Below are positions 23,149 through 35,868 of a stretch of 64,000 nucleotides of DNA, in pieces. Under the pieces are notes generated by a model. That model saw only the letters and a list, made by a program, of their open reading frames with translations. It was not told where the DNA came from and did no database searches. The position numbers were made by a program, and so were the translations under genes. The stretch's first letter is position 1, and every line of letters starts with the position of its first letter. Origin of the DNA: Mactra quadrangularis (Eukaryota; Mollusca; Bivalvia; Venerida; Mactridae); contig CM046311.1 in assembly GCA_025267735.1 (NCBI GenBank), positions 30,361,399 to 30,425,398 of the forward strand. Reading direction: 5' to 3'.

Positions 23149-23962
23149 GGACACCCCTAGAATTTCCAAAATGTACCTGTCCATTAGTGTATTTCTTGAC
23201 TGTATGTCATTTTTAAGTAGCATGAAGCAATTTTTCTCGGTGCTTAACATATATTTGTTGGTTATGTACTACTTTATTATTGTTATGTTGCATTATTCTG
23301 CAAAATGTGTATAATGTGGTTGTGGTTCGAAAGTTTGGACCCCCCCCCCTAGAAAAAGTTCGGACCCCCCCCCCCCTAGAAAAAGTTCGGACCCCCGTAT
23401 TCATGTATTATAGATTATGTGGGGTTTCCATGGTTACAGATGAGAATGATGCCAGAAATAAGAAATTGGGTGAGAGATTATGAATTTGTAATTTTCAAAG
23501 TAAAACTCCAACGTCACTTAAGTTCAACTTGTCTTCAAATATGACTTACATAATTATTCTATAATCTTGTAGATAATGGTTATCATCGTTTTCAACCATT
23601 TTCATTTCATTCTATACAGAAACTTCGAAGAATGGCTCAGTCCATTCTCATACCCAGAGGTTATCACGATCCTCCATCTAGCTAGTATCGAGAATCTTGA
23701 TAGCCTCTGGGAACGAGAATGAGCAGTCATTTCTCGGGGTAAATCGACGATGGGTATCACCATTCATTCATAACATACTTCATACACGCGTATGTAATTT
23801 AAAAAAAATCAAAATACTTTATTATCTTTACATGTACAGGTACTCACAAACGCATTAAATATATGTAAAGCATCGAGAAAAATTGCTTCATGCTACTCAA
23901 AAATGACTTACAGTCAAGAAAACCACTAATGGACTGGTTCATTTTGATAATTCTAGAGGGAT
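23149..23962. repeat. Inverted ~94-bp arms around a poly-C block
   Basis: Left arm 23149-23244 and right arm 23869-23962 are reverse complements of one repeat (AAATTGCTTCATGCTACT). A third copy is at 15743-15835. Between the arms, CCCCCCCCCTAGAAAAAGTT is tandemly repeated at 23340-23395. Confidence 0.55.
23643..23721. repeat. Short imperfect foldback
   Basis: Left arm CATTCTCATACCCAGAGGTT (continuing), right arm ends CCTCTGGGAACGAGAATG; about 27 of 32 positions pair. Confidence 0.5.
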
Positions 23963-24117
23963 ACAGAGCCCCTGACCCCCGCTAGATTCGCCTATGCTGG
24001 AATATTCAACTTGAAGCATTCAATAGTTTTGTGTATTATCAACAATTACTTACACCATTTTACTCTAATTTCAGAAAGACAATTTAAACATACACCAGAG
24101 AATACAAGTATCCAACA

Positions 24118-25161
24118 ATGATTCGACTACGAGCCCGACACCATCCAAGACTTTGGTTCTCGTCAACCAAAGCTTACATAAAGAGAAACAGGAGACTTTC
24201 AGCTCTTGCAATGATTGGAATGATCATTTTTCTGTCAGTGTATGCCAAAACATTATTTCATCTGACGAAGGAATTTGTGACACATTCAAACTTTAATTTT
24301 AAGTTGTGTAAACGTTTTCACCAAATGACTCACGCTGAGACCAAACAGTCAGAGATTCCACGCATCATTCACCAGATTTTCTTGAACGCTTCTTACAACC
24401 GCGTTGAGTTTTTCCAAAAGTACGAACCTTACCGAAAAACATGGAAAACTAAAAATCCAGATTTTAAATACATTTTGTGGAACAGCACAATGATTGAGGA
24501 GCTAATTAACACAAGCTATGTATCGATACAACCTCTTTACCTGAGGTATCAAGATATCTGGAAAGCACGTGCCGATATAGCACGTTATCTCGTGCTTCAC
24601 AAAATGGGCGGAGTTTACGCTGATATTGACATCGAGTGTCGAGGAAAAATGAGTGACTTATATAATGAAATGGGTGACAAGAAAGTTGCTTTAAACTATT
24701 CCTATGACCCTTTCGGCATCGCCAATGATTTCTTTGTAGTCTCGCGAAATCATGAGTTCATGGCGCACGTGATCGATGGACTGCAAGAAGCGGACGTGTT
24801 TTATTTCACACCATTTGTGAATAATATGTTTAGGACTGGACCAATGTACATGCTTGGACGATATCTAAACTACCCCCATAAAGATGATGTGTATTTTCTT
24901 CAAAGGTCACAAATATATGTTTCCACAGAAAATCAAGTTAAAGAGTGGCACGGACTCGATGCTCTTATCATAGCCATTATATGGACTGGTATGGATTCAT
25001 TACAGCTGATAAGCATAGTTTTATTAATTGTGTTTATAGTTAGATTAAATAAACTTATACGCATTCGTCGAAAACTGATTATTAAGTCTAATAAAGATGT
25101 TACATTTTGTAAAAACAGTAGTTTAAAAATACCACCCATTATTGAAGAAGAAGGTATCTGA
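24118..25161 (+). CDS. GT32-family DXD glycosyltransferase, membrane anchored (347 aa)
   Basis: A single uninterrupted reading frame. A consensus acceptor (CTAATTTCAG, ending at 24074) lies 44 bases upstream of the ATG, so a 5'UTR intron is likely. Residues 29-49 form a signal-anchor segment after a basic N-terminus, as in type II Golgi enzymes. Family hallmarks: IPRIIHQIF at 80-88, YILWN at 118-122, and the core RADIARYLVLHKMGGVYADI at 151-170, with the metal-binding DID at 169-171. A TGP motif and HGLDALI at 278-284 follow. N-glycosylation sequons lie at N90, N122, N131 and N193. A second hydrophobic helix at about 294-310 is followed by basic residues, so the C-terminus is also membrane-associated; this arrangement recalls fungal SUR1/CSG-type GT32 enzymes. 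Likely role: Golgi transfer of a sugar to lipid or glycan; donor and acceptor cannot be told from sequence. A weak poly(A) signal (ATTAAA) is at 25278-25283. Confidence 0.85.
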   Translation: MIRLRARHHPRLWFSSTKAYIKRNRRLSALAMIGMIIFLSVYAKTLFHLTKEFVTHSNFNFKLCKRFHQMTHAETKQSEIPRIIHQIFLNASYNRVEFFQKYEPYRKTWKTKNPDFKYILWNSTMIEELINTSYVSIQPLYLRYQDIWKARADIARYLVLHKMGGVYADIDIECRGKMSDLYNEMGDKKVALNYSYDPFGIANDFFVVSRNHEFMAHVIDGLQEADVFYFTPFVNNMFRTGPMYMLGRYLNYPHKDDVYFLQRSQIYVSTENQVKEWHGLDALIIAIIWTGMDSLQLISIVLLIVFIVRLNKLIRIRRKLIIKSNKDVTFCKNSSLKIPPIIEEEGI

Positions 25162-25409
25162 AGAAATCAACATTTCATCATGACAGTATGCTGCATGGTT
25201 ACTTAGCAACGCTTTTACGGTTACTATAAACGTTAAAATACCATGTTAGGGAATGGAATGACTCTAAAGTTAAAACATTAAAATAACAACATTTATGACG
25301 ATACAAAGCTTTCAAAGCAAGCGTTTTTTGTGTGTAAATTACAACCTCTCTTGAACAGTAACCGCTAGGTTTATTGCACTACATAGGTTACATTCAATTA
25401 GAACTATAA

Positions 25410-25746
25410 TAGGCGGATCCATGATCTCCAGTTACGGGGGGCGGAAAATTTAAGTTATGGGGTGGCGGAAAATGAACAAGCAGACTGGGGGGTCTAGGGA
25501 CGTATTCAAAATCTTAAAAATACCTAGATGAAATTGTCCTTGAATTATTGTACGTTTTGTCATTTTATTAGTGTAGTTCCAGTCTTGTTATTATTTCACG
25601 CGTAGCGTGCGAAACTTTTTGACATATACATGACTATATTTACAAAATTTCCTATATTAAATATCATAATTTTTTGATTGAAAAAACTTTTGCTTGAGAA
25701 ATTTTAGGGGGGGGGGCGACGCCGGGACCCCCCTTGGATCCGCCTA
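25410..25746. mobile_element. Inverted-repeat element, TAGGCGGATCCA family
   Basis: Begins TAGGCGGATCCATGATCTCC, ends TTGGATCCGCCTA, same interior order as the copy at 1148. Lies 250 bp downstream of the GT32 gene. Confidence 0.6.
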
Positions 25747-26629
25747 TGATTATGTCTATGGAAAATATCCAAAGATCTGGTTGTGCAGAGGATTTGTTCT
25801 GTAGGGGGCCGGTCTGCAGAGGTTATCCACCTTTTATATTGGTTCTCATGTACCAACTATCCTGTTGAAAGGAGAAAAGAGAACAACCTAAAGAGACCGC
25901 ACTTAATGTTGTGGGTAGACTTGACATGGAAATAGACAAGAAATATCGTGGGAGAAATATACGAAGTTGCTATATCGGCAAGTTCTCTTTCTTCGTAGCA
26001 AACATTTCCGAATGGATGTGTTAAATTCTAGTCTTGTTCATTGAATCTTGATCGTTCACTTGTTTACACTTGTTGCTCGTACAATTTACGATTTTATATA
26101 GAATTGTTTTGTGATACATTTTATATTGGATCCAAAAATATAAACTGGGAGGGAATCAAATATGTTCCGAGACATGTTCCTACATTTTTAAACAATTTCG
26201 GGAGTTTGGTCGATTTTTTGGGGAGGGGGAGAGATAACGTAAAAAATGAAGGCATTTTATGATCGCAACATAATTCATAGTGGTACATGTAGATGAAAAA
26301 AAACGGTTTTCAAGGGGTTCTAAAAACCTTGCGCTGGATCCACCTCTGTACTTCCCATGCAAACAAATATTTCATTTCAAAGACGGCAGAAGAAACAGAA
26401 ATGCATACGTTTGATATCAGTATATGTACTAACATAATATGTGCTGTATCTTCTTCCGAGCGAACAAAACAAGATTGTTGTGAATTTACATGAATTTTAT
26501 ACGATATAACTAAACTATTCATTGTATTAATAAAAAATCAAACAAAGCATCTGTTTACTTATGTCTGGTTTGAGTCATCCGTTTTTTAAGTCAGAATTAT
26601 GTGAAAGTGTTTTGTCCTAACGCCAATTA

Positions 26630-26699
26630 ATCAGAGTGGCGCATCGGTAACGCGTCTGACTCCAGATCAGAAGGTTGAGTTCGAATCACGCCAGGGTCA
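26630..26699 (+). pseudogene. tRNA-Trp(CCA)-like pseudogene
   Basis: D-arm and anticodon arm match eukaryotic tRNA-Trp (TGGCGCATCGGTAACGCG; anticodon loop ACTCCAGATC). The T-stem is two bases short and does not pair, and the acceptor 5' strand (ATCAGAG) does not pair with CAGGGTC. So it is a degraded copy or the head of an old SINE. No functional tRNA gene was found in the window. Confidence 0.5.
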
Positions 26700-26880
26700 T
26701 ATTTTTTTAATTTTCCAGTTGCACTGAGTGTTATTATTTTACTTTATTTAATGGTGCAGCCTTTTTTGGGAATATACATTGCAAAGATTTTACCAATTTA
26801 AGTATTTACATCTTTACGCCAGTTATTGCGTGTGGGCTGAATTACCGCCCAATCGCGTTGAAACTATTTTTAAAAAAGTA

Positions 26881-27195
26881 GGAGGAGTGGTCCAGTGGTA
26901 GGACGCGCGCTTAGGGATCGAGAGGTCCTGGGTTCAAAACCAACCAGGGGCACTGCTAATTTCCTTGAGCAAGAAATTTACCTGTGATTGCTTCACTCCA
27001 CCCAGGTGTAAATGGGTACCTGCGAGAATGGTATAATTCCGCTGCACCAATTTGTCGGCTACACTAATAAGCGGAGTAAAAAGACTCCCCAGGGAGATTG
27101 ATAGATAGATACCAGTAGCCCAGTGACCAGGGGTAATTGCTGTAAAGTCGGTGAACGTTCTTAGGCATGAAACTTAGACTATAAAATGTAATTAC
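26881..27195 (+). repeat. SINE-B (subtype 1), nearly complete
   Basis: tRNA-like head with box A/B text (AGTGGTCCAGTGGTAGGACG, GGTTCAAAACC), then CTGCTAATTTCCTTGAGCAA and CTCCACCCAGGTGTAAATGG. The centre resembles the conserved central domain seen in several metazoan SINEs (from memory, unverified). Confidence 0.7.
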
Positions 27196-28552
27196 AAACT
27201 ATTAGACAACCTAGGCCCTGTGGTGACTTACTTGCCTGTAAAATTGAGAAAAAAAGATCACTGACATAAGCAGAGATAATGCCTTATAGGAAGATTTAAG
27301 AGTAAAATTTCTCGTAAGACCTTTGATAATACCGGGCCCTGGATGGTTCAACAGGGCAAAGGTTATTAGACTTGAAAACTGTCCCTCTATTCATAACTCG
27401 AGTTTTTGGTTTCTGTGTTTTAATAGCATGGAATTGACTTAATTTATTTTAATAGGATAATTAATAGGATTATTGAATACTAAATAATATGAAATTTAAG
27501 TAAATTATTCATGAAACCAAGCCTTCATACTCAAAATAAAAATTCCACGAAACCAGAACAGAGATTTAAGAATGCAGTACATGTATGTTTTTAAATATCA
27601 AAAACCTGGGACGCAGACAAAACATCTAATTTGCACATATTTACAGATGAAAAGCACTAGGTGTATTTGAAGCCGAATTTAACATTAAAAATATCTCGCC
27701 TGATATTGAAAAGCAATGCAAATACGAAAACAACTATGAGTAAATATTGAAAAGGCGTTTTCCCCTTTTATTAGGTAATTTGCATAACTGATCACTGGTA
27801 CCTCAGTTTATCAAACAGTATAGAATTTCATTGGAGCAAATCAAAAACCGAAGCATTTGCAATTTTCATATTTTAAATGCACTTCTCAAAATAATATACT
27901 TAACCAAACTTCTAAGTTCTCCGATTTCAATGTTGTCGGAAATTTTTATTTTTCAACATGTATGTCCGACAGTTAATGGAAATGTGTATATGACTATAAT
28001 GTCTGCTTGCATGGCATTCAAACTTCTTAATTGATGCAAAATTGGTTTTGTCGTGCATGTGCTGAAAAGCTGAAATGCGCACGTGCTTATCGTGCAAAAA
28101 TCCCACGTGGTCAGTTTTAGTGAAAATCATTAGTGTGTTGATATGCACAAAGAAAAATCAAGAAAGGTTCAAATATCGCTTCAAGAACGAGAAATTGCCA
28201 AAGGTCTTTTGCCAGACGGTGCGTCACCTGCAGAATAAGACTTCTAATTCTAATTCAATCAAAACAATTAGAAAATCATCCCATATCAATGCTTGCACGA
28301 CAAAAATGTTTTTGTTTCGATAAAGTAGCATGAAAGTCATGAAAGCAAGGGTCAGTATGGTCCAAAACACATTTCTATCATCGACTGAACATTAATGTTG
28401 AAAAAGTTTCGTTAAGTATAGTATGTTAAGAGGAATAAATATATAAATACAAATATGATATGGTTACTAGTTTTATCTTATTTATTCATACTGGGTTCAA
28501 CACCGTGTCCAAGTCGCACCTAAATCACACAAATAGTGACAAAACGAGAGTA

Positions 28553-28710
28553 CAGTATAACCTCTGCAGAGCAGCCCTCTACAGAACAAAGTCTCTGAAC
28601 AACAACAGCTTTTGATATTTCCCATAGGCGTTATTTCAATTCTATTTAACATCTGAACAGGAACATACTTTGTCCCTCCCAATGGGTGTTGTTCAATAGA
28701 GGTTGTACTG
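28553..28710. mobile_element. pogo/Tigger-like MITE
   Basis: 158 bp, ends CAGTATAACCTCTGCAGAG and ATAGAGGTTGTACTG with TA on both sides. CAGT..AACCTC is the typical pogo-group terminus. Confidence 0.7.
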
Positions 28711-28837
28711 TATTCTTAAAATATCCCCATTTTATTTAAGTGAAAAAAATGTACTATTTTCTCCAAGTCAGAACCAAGGACCCTATTTTTGTGGATGGGT
28801 TTTATGCCATGTCAACAAAAATTATGGTCATTTTGGG

Positions 28838-28935
28838 TTGACAGCTCACCTAACCTAGTTTTTATGTTCCCTCGTCAATAACCAGTACTCACTTAACTCT
28901 CCACAAGGCCAACAATTTCTCTATATACATAATCA
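28838..28935 (-). repeat. SINE-C fragment (3' half)
   Basis: Only the distal part remains: AACCAGTACTCACTTAACTC, CCACAAGGCCAACAATTTCT. Confidence 0.45.
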
Positions 28936-29656
28936 TCATCGTCATCAGGGAATGGTATAAACAGCCTGGATCAGGCGCGTAGGAAGGATCTGAATATTGG
29001 GGCCGCAGATGTGGTTGGTACGGGAGGGGTTTTCTCCTGCCGGTCGAATTTTTTTTCTAAACGCAAGCCTTTGAAACTCGATTTCCAGCACTTTCAGTAC
29101 CCCCTGTTTAAGAACAAATTTTTTAATAATTACAAGTCCTAAAGATGTTCAATATGTGTCATGAAAAATTAACTCGCAGCCCTATTGCCGCTGCTTGCCA
29201 GAATATTGGGACCGCGATCGTGGCCCCTGCTCCTATGCGCCTGTGCTTAGGTTTCAGCTCAATTGTGAAACAAGTTCTTAAAGCTTAGATTAATCTCTTT
29301 TAATGTTCGGAACTAGTAAGATAAAGTTACATGCCCAGGGAAACAAAAAGGTGGGTTTATATGTGATTTTAGCCAACGTTGAGCTGGCTATTCAATGATT
29401 TCCAGTCAAAAAGCTTAACCATTTGACCATGTCTGCTCTACAGAGAAATCTAAGCCATCCTTGCAGCAATTTATCAGACCATGTATTGTGCATCGTTGGA
29501 GACCCATTGTACTCATACATAACGATATTAACGTTGATAAATACTAACCTGGGTTACTGAGGATATGTATGGTGAGGAAAGGATGAAACATGTATGTCTT
29601 TCATATAAAACATTAGCGTATAAACTAAACAATAAACACAATCTTGGATACCTTTT

Positions 29657-29962
29657 GTCAACGCCCGGCTAGCTTAGTTGGTAGCACACAAGTCTACTGA
29701 TTGAGGGGTCGTGGGTTCGATTCCAAGGCGGGGCATAGTTTTGCCGAGCTTGGTCATGAAATTATTTCTATGGCTTCCTTCTACCAATGATTTTTAATTA
29801 TGTAGGGCAGTTGTCTGTCACTGAAGAAAGTATGCGCTTAGTAGTTGGTTAACAGCTAAGTCCAGAGATTTAGCCTTTCTAGGAGTGAGTACTAGGTTTA
29901 CTGACCACCGTTATGTGACCTATACATTGTGTTGCTACAGCGTTAAACCAAACTAACCAAAC
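29657..29962 (+). repeat. SINE-A with 13-bp target-site duplication
   Basis: The best-preserved plus-strand copy: tRNA-Lys-like head from 29663, body, and tail GTTGCTACAGCGTTAAACC. Flanked by a perfect duplication TTGGATACCTTTT (29644-29656 and 29963-29975), direct evidence of LINE-type integration and of relative youth. Confidence 0.85.
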
Positions 29963-31203
29963 TTGGATACCTTTTATTTTTATTAAAGCGTAACAATTCT
30001 AAAATCATATAAAAATACATTAACAAATAACATACATGTAATACATAATACTTAGTTTCATGGAACTGACAAAATTGTCTTCAGTTCTTAACACTATGGC
30101 AACAAATTTGGCATTACTAAAAAGTAACATACATCAAACACTAGCCTAAGTTTTAATGGTACAAAAAATCTGATTAAATGCTCCCACAAACCCGAATCAC
30201 ATCTAAGATTTCCAAATAAATGCAAGTAAAAACATATAATGATATGAAAAAAACTTGGGACTAATGTTCTAGTTCTCCCTAGTCATTTGGTAAATATGAA
30301 GATAACCAAACTTTAATTGCTGTCTAAAGGCCATTATGATAACCAATCAGAACTTAGGTTTTGCCTTTTTAACAGTGACTAAATGCACAATTTTTTTAAA
30401 TAACATTTAAAAGAAAAATTAAAGTTTCAATAAATTAAAGAATGCTGAACCAAATGCTTAGTGAAATGTGATCTCTTATTATTCGAAATGTCTTTTTTAA
30501 GGAATATCAAAACAAATATTGTTTATAAGTCTGTCCCCAGAACAAACAATGATAAATTATAAATATGGTACTGTACTTTTACCTTTAGTACGATATAATT
30601 AAAGGAACTCATTCACATATTTCAAGTTAAATATAAAATTTTTCAGAAACTATCTAAATCATATGGAAACATTTTTTAAAGCAGGAAATTAGTGTTTTGA
30701 TAATGGCACTTTTAGTGAAAATGGACAAATGATGGTGAATCAAGTAGTAAAAATCTACCTCGTATGTCACAGTAGACACTTTTAGTGCATTTTTGTGACT
30801 CTTATTGTATATTTCTTGCAATCTGTAGGTCAGTTTGTCTTAAAAAATTTAAGAATTATTTTTTGACACAATTTCAGACACTGAATGGTATTTTGAAAAT
30901 ATAGAAAAATCTTTACCAAATCTGTGAACTAGTACCTTTAAAATGACTAGGTAGAAAGTGGTATGATGCCATATTTCTGCCCCAAGATAACTAATTTATA
31001 AGTGGCTATTTTGTGATAATAAAACAACACTAAACCAAATACACAATGTTCTATATACTTTCTCAGAAAATCTAAAAATATTTTTAACAGTTTAACAATG
31101 AAAGAAGAGACAAAGTACTACACTTTTGTCTTGTTTACGATATGACTGACTAGGTATAAAGATAGAGACTATTTTCTTTAAGAAAGTTAGGGATAACTTT
31201 TTC

Positions 31204-34200
31204 CTAAATAACAAAAACCCGTTTTCCAAGGGCTCCCGTATTGTTGATAATTTCTTCATGGGCTTTAGGTGCATCATTCAAGCTGTATTCAGTAGAGATT
31301 GTTGGTTTCATCCATCCTGCTTTTAAACCTTCTGATATCCCAGAATGCATTTCTGCCCATTCTTCCTGTAATGCAATTAAAATAAGCGGATATAGAATAA
31401 CGACAAGCGCCCCTTTTGGTGTTACTAAGCTGAGGCATAAAGTTTGGACAGTTCTGAGGTACTGAAGTAAATACTGAGAAATGAGGATACTGGAAAACTC
31501 ACATGAGAACTAAAATCTAAAGGGTGTCTGACACAAAATCTTTCAACACATTCATATTTAGTTATATGAAAACTGAGACCCCTAGGGCAAGCCCAATGTC
31601 TACATGTTAACAAAATTAATACCTTTTGGGTGAAGGGGGTATTTCCACTTATCTAGAGGATTGCCACCTTATGATTGTTATTACTTATATTAGGGCTGTC
31701 AAGATATACTGGTATATTGCAATACGCAGCTACATTGTACTGCAATACATTACCCGGTATGACCGGTATTTGGTGATTTTTTCTTATTTCATAGGAAAAT
31801 GTATCCCTTCCCATAAAGAAAGTAGCTAAGCATCAGTTTTTCCATCATTCATTCAATCTAACCGTAATTACAAGAATTTTAGCTGAATGGGACTTGTTTG
31901 ATAAGTTGTACAACATATATCACAGTCCTAAATGACCGTATAAACATAAATTCAAATGCCCACAATATACAGTGGTATGTATCGCGATACAGTGCTAGTA
32001 TATTGCAATACATCGAGATACGCTCCTAGCATATCTTGATAGCCCTAACTTATATTGATACCATTAAATTTACTAGTTTTAACATGAGACCTTGTCAGAT
32101 AGTTCTATTGTGCAACCTTCCCACATGATCTCCAGTGATATGGCACAAGTATGCAACTCCCTGTCACTAACTAGTATTTAGTCAATTATGTGAATTGATA
32201 AATTTCATTCAACTGTCGGTGGCTCATACCTAAATCACACTGATTTAAATACTTGATACATTTTTCACAGAGGTAATGCACGCAATTAGGGATAAAAAGG
32301 TTCTGGGTTCAAACCCCATCAGGGCCACTGATAATTTCCTTGAGAAAGAAATTAACCTTCATTTGCCTCACTCCACCCCACTGTAAATGTGTACATTTTG
32401 TAACTGCAATGGTGGTATAATTTTGTTGCACCAATATGTTAGCTGCACTGTAAAGTGGAGTAAAAGACTCCCCATGGAGATTGACAGACAAATACCACTA
32501 GCTTGATGCCCAGGAGTAATAGCTGTACAGTTGGTGCATGTGCATAAGCATAAAACTAAGACTAAACAAGAAATGTAATGTGGAAACCACATTAAAGCTG
32601 GATTTAAAACATTTAATGCAAAAATTACAAAGGGAAATAATCTATAATAAAGGCAGGTAGAGTTGTGGTTACTTTCTAATTCTGTTCATCACATGGTACA
32701 ATGTATGTTGTAATTGTATGAAATATCATGAAGATCTGACAATAAATGGCAGAAATATATGGTAAAGTAAAACTTGAACGCAATTGTTAACGACAACGAA
32801 TGACAACCCAACCTCCCACCCGCCCACCCACTCGTGTTTCACTTAACTATTAGCCAAATTTTTTCGTTGAAAAATCCGGCTAAAAATGGAACTACTTTAA
32901 TTAATTACCTGTGTAGCATTCATTAGAACCATACCAGTGACAGTAGAATCTTTACCCATTAAAAACCTTGGATTGACCTCTATTGTACCTCTGTTACCAA
33001 CAATCTGAAATATCACATACATGTATAGCTTGATAGTATCATATTAATTATCTTTCTATTTGTTTTTCACTATATGTAAATAATATAAATAACTTGTACA
33101 TGTTTTACCAGAGGTCGACTAGAAGATTGGATTTATCCAAATGTGTAGCCTTGTTAAATAAAGTCCTTATTATTATTATCATTATTATTATTATCAAATA
33201 TTCACATTACATGATTAAAATACTTTCAATCAATTCATGTTTAAGAGATATAACAACCAAATTGGCATTTTTCTTTAACTCAAAAGGATAAAAGAACTTA
33301 ACTTTTGATTTTTTATTGCAATTATGAATAGTTTGGGTAGGCTTAATCAAGATAATGCACAATGAATATAATTATAACAGACTGCTATGTTTTTCAAGCC
33401 TTTGGAATATTTTAGTATAATAGAGATAGAGCAGTGTTACATTCACACAACAATAATTTTGTTAATGGAATTAATCCTGAAACAGTACATATATAACACC
33501 TACCACAATAATTCCATATTTATTCACAATCTGCATATCAGCATCTAAATTAACGTTAGCTAACATTTCTATGATTATATCTGGTCCATTTCCTCCAGTG
33601 GTTTCCTGTTATAATGTAAAAAAAGGTGTAAGAAAACATACAATCTGATTAAAACCCGATCTAATATTTTCTTCTCGCCTACTCGCTAATTTAGATCTGG
33701 CCTTTTTCAAACGAGGGTTACGTTCTGGTGACCTTTAATTAATGACGAAATTGTTATGATACGTAACTTGTTTACATCGTCTACGTCATGCAATTTGAAA
33801 TGAGACGTTCAATGGCAGACTGTGAAAAATTTAGCTGTTAAATTAGCTTGGAAACCTTGGTCTAAAAATAGAAATTACGAATTCAAAATGTTATTAATAG
33901 TGTTTTGTCTAGATGAAAGCTACGCATTGATTAGTCAACATAAAGTCATCTCGACATGACCCTCCATTGAGAAAGTAGAGATCCTGTACGACAATGCTCT
34001 ATAGGATATCTGTTTATGGAGATTGGAAAACATAATAATTATCAGGAAAAAACACAGACATACCACACAGTCAAACAGCAAAGAGAAAGAACATTTTTAA
34101 ATTTTTGAACTTTTGAAACAAGAAAATAAAAACAATACACATGTATAAGTTTTAATTGGGATCATTCATTATGTGTTTTACATGATTATACAACGGTAAC

Positions 34201-35832
34201 GATCATTTGAGTCACCACGTAAATCTGTCTACTGTTCTTAAAATGTAATAGTACCAGGAAGTAATAGAACCTTTTGAAGTCAAATAGTCATTATCCACAA
34301 TTAACAACTAAATTCCACCTGACAGGGGCCTAATTGGCCCCTTTACTTGAAATTAAATAAGTAAAATCCCAAGCATCAAAAGTATCACATATGTACAAAC
34401 TATACTAATACTTACCAATATTTTTTCCATGTATCCTTTTTCTCTATGATTGAATACACATGTGGCCCCTTCTTTACGTACAAGTTCCAGCCCCTCAGCT
34501 GACCCTGCAGTCCCTATAACCTTCATGCCTTTAGACACAGCAATCTGTACACAGGCTAGACCAACCTACATAAATAAAATTACATAATAATTGCAGTGAA
34601 TTCTACTAAAAAGACCATACAGTGGTTTTTTTCAGGTCATTTTGGGGCCGAAATTGGGCCCCATTCCCCTCTCCAAAAAGTATATATTTTCCTCTTCCCA
34701 GGTAAAAAATTCCCCTGTCAGAGTGTCCTAAAACTTTTGTATTTTTTATAGCATTTTTGCCCATTCCTTAAGCAGTACTGAGAAATCATAGGTGAATATA
34801 TAGGTTCAATAGTTGAAATTTCATAAAAGTAGACAGAAATGTTACTCTGTTAGAGGATCCATGTTATCTCAAATATTGAATTTTTTTTCCCCTAATTTCA
34901 TTTTTGTCACGATTTTCCCCTCAAAAAGGGCCCCGCCACCTTTCCCCTATGAGTGAAAATAAACACTGCCATATTGGTTATTCCAGAATCATGCAACTTT
35001 TAATGATTTTTAAGTCCCAAATGCTTCATTTGTGAAGAAAAAAGTCAGCTCCTCTATTAAGGCCATCATTTAAATACTGATACTTTACAGCATTTATATT
35101 AATAAAGGCAAACTGCAATATAATCCAATGAAAATGGTTGCATGTAAAATATAAAAATTCAAGTCCAATTTGGTAGCGCAGCACTCTTAGTTATATATAC
35201 ATGTACCTTCTACACTTAACAAAACATGTAAGTACACATATTTCAATTGCTAATAATTATTTTATTAACCAGTAATTTTTAACGAAACTTTGTACATCTG
35301 CTATTGACTGTGTATCAATAATTACTGCATAGTCATTTTTTCGATAGTCACCTAACCAGAGCTTTGGACTGTGAATCCATGAAATTCATTAAATGCATCA
35401 GGAAATCGTGCTAGGTGCGTATCAAAATTGCACATAGTCGTTGTAGACAGTTTTACGACTCACACATCCAATCAGTATGTGAGATCCATTAGAACACTAT
35501 GCCAAGCGGTTTTTCACAGCCATGGAGGCCACACTTGTTATTAGAGAGAGAATTGATGACAAATTTATCCGGATTCCACTATTACTTTACTACATTCACA
35601 TAGTCACGCAAATATCAATCCTAATTTTGTTACTTTGACATTTTCACACACTTTGATGTTTGTGTTATATCTTTTTAAATCTTTTGTTTTATGTAATGAA
35701 ATAAGTATAATAATAATTCGTCTTTAAACTACTGTGTATATTTGTTGAAAATGTGACTTAAATCGGACAAATACTTACTTAGATACGAGCCAAAATATAC
35801 ATGTATACTTATAAGTTTTGTTAAGTGAACAT

Positions 35833-35868
<36 letters not shown>

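Larger units (their letters stand above)
25747..31203. other. Intergenic between GT32 gene and CRYZ
   Basis: Holds the tRNA-Trp pseudogene, SINE-B, a pogo-like MITE, a SINE-C fragment and a SINE-A. The frames at 26041-26522 and 27831-28323 show no domains; no splice-consistent gene found. The CRYZ 3'UTR lies at the right edge. Confidence 0.45.
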
